Shown here one piece after another: positions 62,678 to 64,000 of a DNA stretch of 64,000 nt (positions within the stretch are counted from its first letter, which is position 1; every line of letters begins with the position of its first letter). The notes beneath the pieces were generated by a model, which had not been told where the DNA came from, ran no database searches, and saw only the letters and a list, made by a program, of their open reading frames with translations. The stretch is from Sporosarcina ureae (GTDB lineage: Bacteria > Bacillota > Bacilli > Bacillales_A > Planococcaceae): NCBI RefSeq assembly GCF_002082015.1, contig NZ_CP015109.1, positions 768,134-832,133 on the forward strand, in the 5' to 3' direction. The position numbers and the translations under genes were made by a program.

Positions 62678-63205
62678 ATGGGCAGACTATTCCTGTTTGT
62701 TTTTATAATCGTCGTCATTCAACGGTTAGTCGAATTAGCCGTCGCTAATCATAACGAAAAGTGGATTCGCAATCAAGGCGCAATAGAAATCGGTGCGTCC
62801 CATTATAAATGGATGGTTCTGATGCATACGGCTTTTTTCGTTTCCTTATTAGTCGAAGTTCTGGTATTCGACCGTCCTCTCTCACCATTCTGGGGCGTCT
62901 TGCTTGGAATTTTCCTATTGATGCAAGTACTGCGTATTTGGTGTCTGTCGTCGTTAGGAAAGTTCTGGAATACTAAAATTTTGATACTACCCGGAGCGAG
63001 CGTACAGAAAAAAGGACCTTACCGCTGGATCCGCCACCCGAACTATGTCATTGTCACAACTGAACTAATTGTATTACCTTTACTATTCAGTGCGTACTTC
63101 ACCGCAGGGCTCTTTCTGTTGCTGAACATCTGGATGCTATCCGTTCGCATTCCCGCTGAAGAACGCGCGCTGCGAGAGCTTACCAATTACAATGAAGTGT
63201 TTTAA
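62678..63205 (+). CDS. bpsB: Isoprenylcysteine methyltransferase-family alkylpyrone methyltransferase (BpsB/YpbQ-like)
   Basis: The 175-residue membrane protein has four to five hydrophobic segments and the ICMT-family motif GPYRWIRHPNYVIVTTEL near 116, with RIPAEERALRELTNY at the C-terminus. In Bacillus the BpsB protein O-methylates alkylpyrones made by BpsA. The start codon lies one base after the bpsA stop, and GGAGTGG is within the end of bpsA, so the pair is translated together. The product is likely a membrane-associated methylated pyrone. Confidence 0.9.
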   Translation: MGRLFLFVFIIVVIQRLVELAVANHNEKWIRNQGAIEIGASHYKWMVLMHTAFFVSLLVEVLVFDRPLSPFWGVLLGIFLLMQVLRIWCLSSLGKFWNTKILILPGASVQKKGPYRWIRHPNYVIVTTELIVLPLLFSAYFTAGLFLLLNIWMLSVRIPAEERALRELTNYNEVF

Positions 63206-63206
63206 T

Positions 63207-63262
63207 AAAAAAGAATGAAAACAAATCCGTATCTCACCAGGAATTGTTTTCATTCTTTTTAT
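63207..63262 (+). terminator. Terminator after bpsB
   Basis: A 15-bp perfect stem (AAAGAATGAAAACAA and its complement) with an A-rich start and T-rich end. Confidence 0.85.
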
Positions 63263-63361
63263 TTATTAGTGCTTACATAGTAGTATTCTACATGAACTCA
63301 CTAGGAGTAGAGATTGTCCTCATGTGATCAACGTTGCTTTGTCAGTTATTTAGTCTTAATG

Positions 63362-64000
63362 TCATTCACAAGCCCATCCGTTACTGTTGCCGTCCATCTG
63401 TGCTTTATATGCTGGATGGCCTTTCTTAACGCCTTTCGGATATACTTTACGAAGCTCTGTACAATTGTTGAAGTCCTGTGTTTCACCATATACAGGGATC
63501 TTCACAGAATCTACAGGATATTTTTCACTATCAAAGCCTCGGTCTGTCGTATAGTCTTCCAATGTCCAAATTCCGATGCCGGACTTTTTTGCTTGCTGCT
63601 CCGCCTTTTCGAACGCATCTAGATGTCGGGTGTTCGGTGGATACACATAAGCAACTCTCGCCAATCCCTCTTTCAATAATTGCTCTTGCACACTCTTGCC
63701 ATCTATGTAAATATACGCCAATAGCCTGCCGTATTTATCATATTTTTCGCCCACATCAAACTCGATTTCGAGCTGACCTTTTTGCAGCAGTTCCTGATTT
63801 CGAACTTTTGCTTGCTGTCCATAAGGCTGCTTGCCAAGACGCGGATGGTTCGTTTCTGGTGTATCGATTAATAAATACCGTACATTTTCTTCTTTGCCTT
63901 CATACATAATTTTGATCGTATCGCCGTCAATTGTTTTCACTAATTCAACAGGAATCAGACCTTGACGACTTGGTTCTTTTTCTTCATCGTCAAATAGTTC
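63362..64000 (-). CDS. Staphylococcal-nuclease-like endonuclease with C-terminal excalibur domain (N-terminus beyond window)
   Basis: The reverse strand is open for 212 codons from the window edge to the stop at 63362. A thermonuclease domain carries VKTIDGDTIKI, RYLLIDTPETNH (catalytic Arg and Asp), and FDVGEKYDKYGRLLAYIYIDG (Glu/Arg). The C-terminus has an excalibur-type motif, NNCTELRKVYPKGVKKGHPAY with GWACE, a small calcium-binding domain. This combination is typical of secreted YokF-like nucleases. The acidic EKEPSRQG linker at the edge suggests a signal peptide further upstream. A GTG at 63940 is internal, not a start. Confidence 0.9.
   Translation of the reverse strand, partial: ELFDDEEKEPSRQGLIPVELVKTIDGDTIKIMYEGKEENVRYLLIDTPETNHPRLGKQPYGQQAKVRNQELLQKGQLEIEFDVGEKYDKYGRLLAYIYIDGKSVQEQLLKEGLARVAYVYPPNTRHLDAFEKAEQQAKKSGIGIWTLEDYTTDRGFDSEKYPVDSVKIPVYGETQDFNNCTELRKVYPKGVKKGHPAYKAQMDGNSNGWACE

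Noticed and set aside
1-64000. CRISPR arrays, tRNA or rRNA genes, prophage or transposase genes
   Set aside because: No regularly spaced repeats, cloverleaf-like sequences, rRNA-like tracts, integrases or transposases were seen on either strand.

Overview
The window reads as a chromosomal segment of a low-GC, endospore-forming member of the Bacillales, most like Sporosarcina and relatives in the Planococcaceae. The basis is protein resemblance, the spore genes (a YaaH/SleL-type LysM-GH18 protein and a CotF-domain coat protein), strong AGGAGG-type ribosome binding sites with many TTG starts, and classical Firmicute leader RNAs (SAM-I, T-box, cobalamin, FMN). I see no rRNA, tRNA, CRISPR array, prophage or intact insertion sequence. 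The species call is inference.

Layout. 1-2.3 kb: hisZ (cut by the left edge) divergent from a HisJ-type histidinol phosphatase, then a ~295-bp structured repeat. 2.3-6.2 kb: ydcF-like gene, argG, gdhA and a 47-codon membrane peptide gene. 6.3-9.1 kb: spore genes and a HAD phosphatase. 9.1-14.1 kb: metA behind a SAM-I riboswitch, an abrB paralogue, a thioredoxin-like gene and serA behind a T-box. 14.1-20.7 kb: membrane protein, HAD, thpR, a chemoreceptor, acyl-CoA dehydrogenase, ypsA and an isochorismatase-fold hydrolase. 20.8-26 kb: malate synthase G divergent from a cobalamin-riboswitch-controlled metE. 26-30 kb: ribD-ribE-ribBA-ribH behind an FMN riboswitch. 30-33 kb: a three-gene operon (M20 deacylase, GNAT, N-succinylamino acid racemase/OSBS) matching the known D-to-L amino acid conversion set. 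33-38 kb: ctaB and a glycine betaine ABC transporter. 38-44.4 kb: cobT, ferritin, a GTPase operon with small proteins, DUF420, a LysR/EamA pair and an acidic lipoprotein. 44.4-44.7 kb: the second copy of the repeat, inverted. 44.7-54.4 kb: an SLH-NlpC/P60 cell-wall protein, argCJBD, fabI, brnQ and argH. 54.6-57.5 kb: a cation efflux gene with an unusual leader, an unknown gene and a TRM11-like methyltransferase. 57.7-64 kb: pepA, small proteins, yaiI, cupin/flavin monooxygenase, the bpsA-bpsB alkylpyrone pair and a secreted-type nuclease cut by the right edge.

Much of the window is amino-acid and cofactor biosynthesis with each unit under its own ligand-sensing leader or operator. Arginine genes lie at three loci (argG, argCJBD, argH) that share matching ArgR-box candidates, in two cases as tandem pairs with centres 20 bp apart. 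Methionine supply is controlled by SAM (metA) and by B12 (metE).

Most worth a second look: the inverted pair of structured repeats, the leader ORF with an internal terminator ahead of the cation efflux gene, the CRP/FNR-type palindrome next to the malate synthase promoter, a folded intergenic element at 34.3 kb, and four small genes (47, 49, 51 and 67 codons) that automatic annotation may miss or start wrongly. All functional statements come from reading the sequence and remembered family features; no database search was run.
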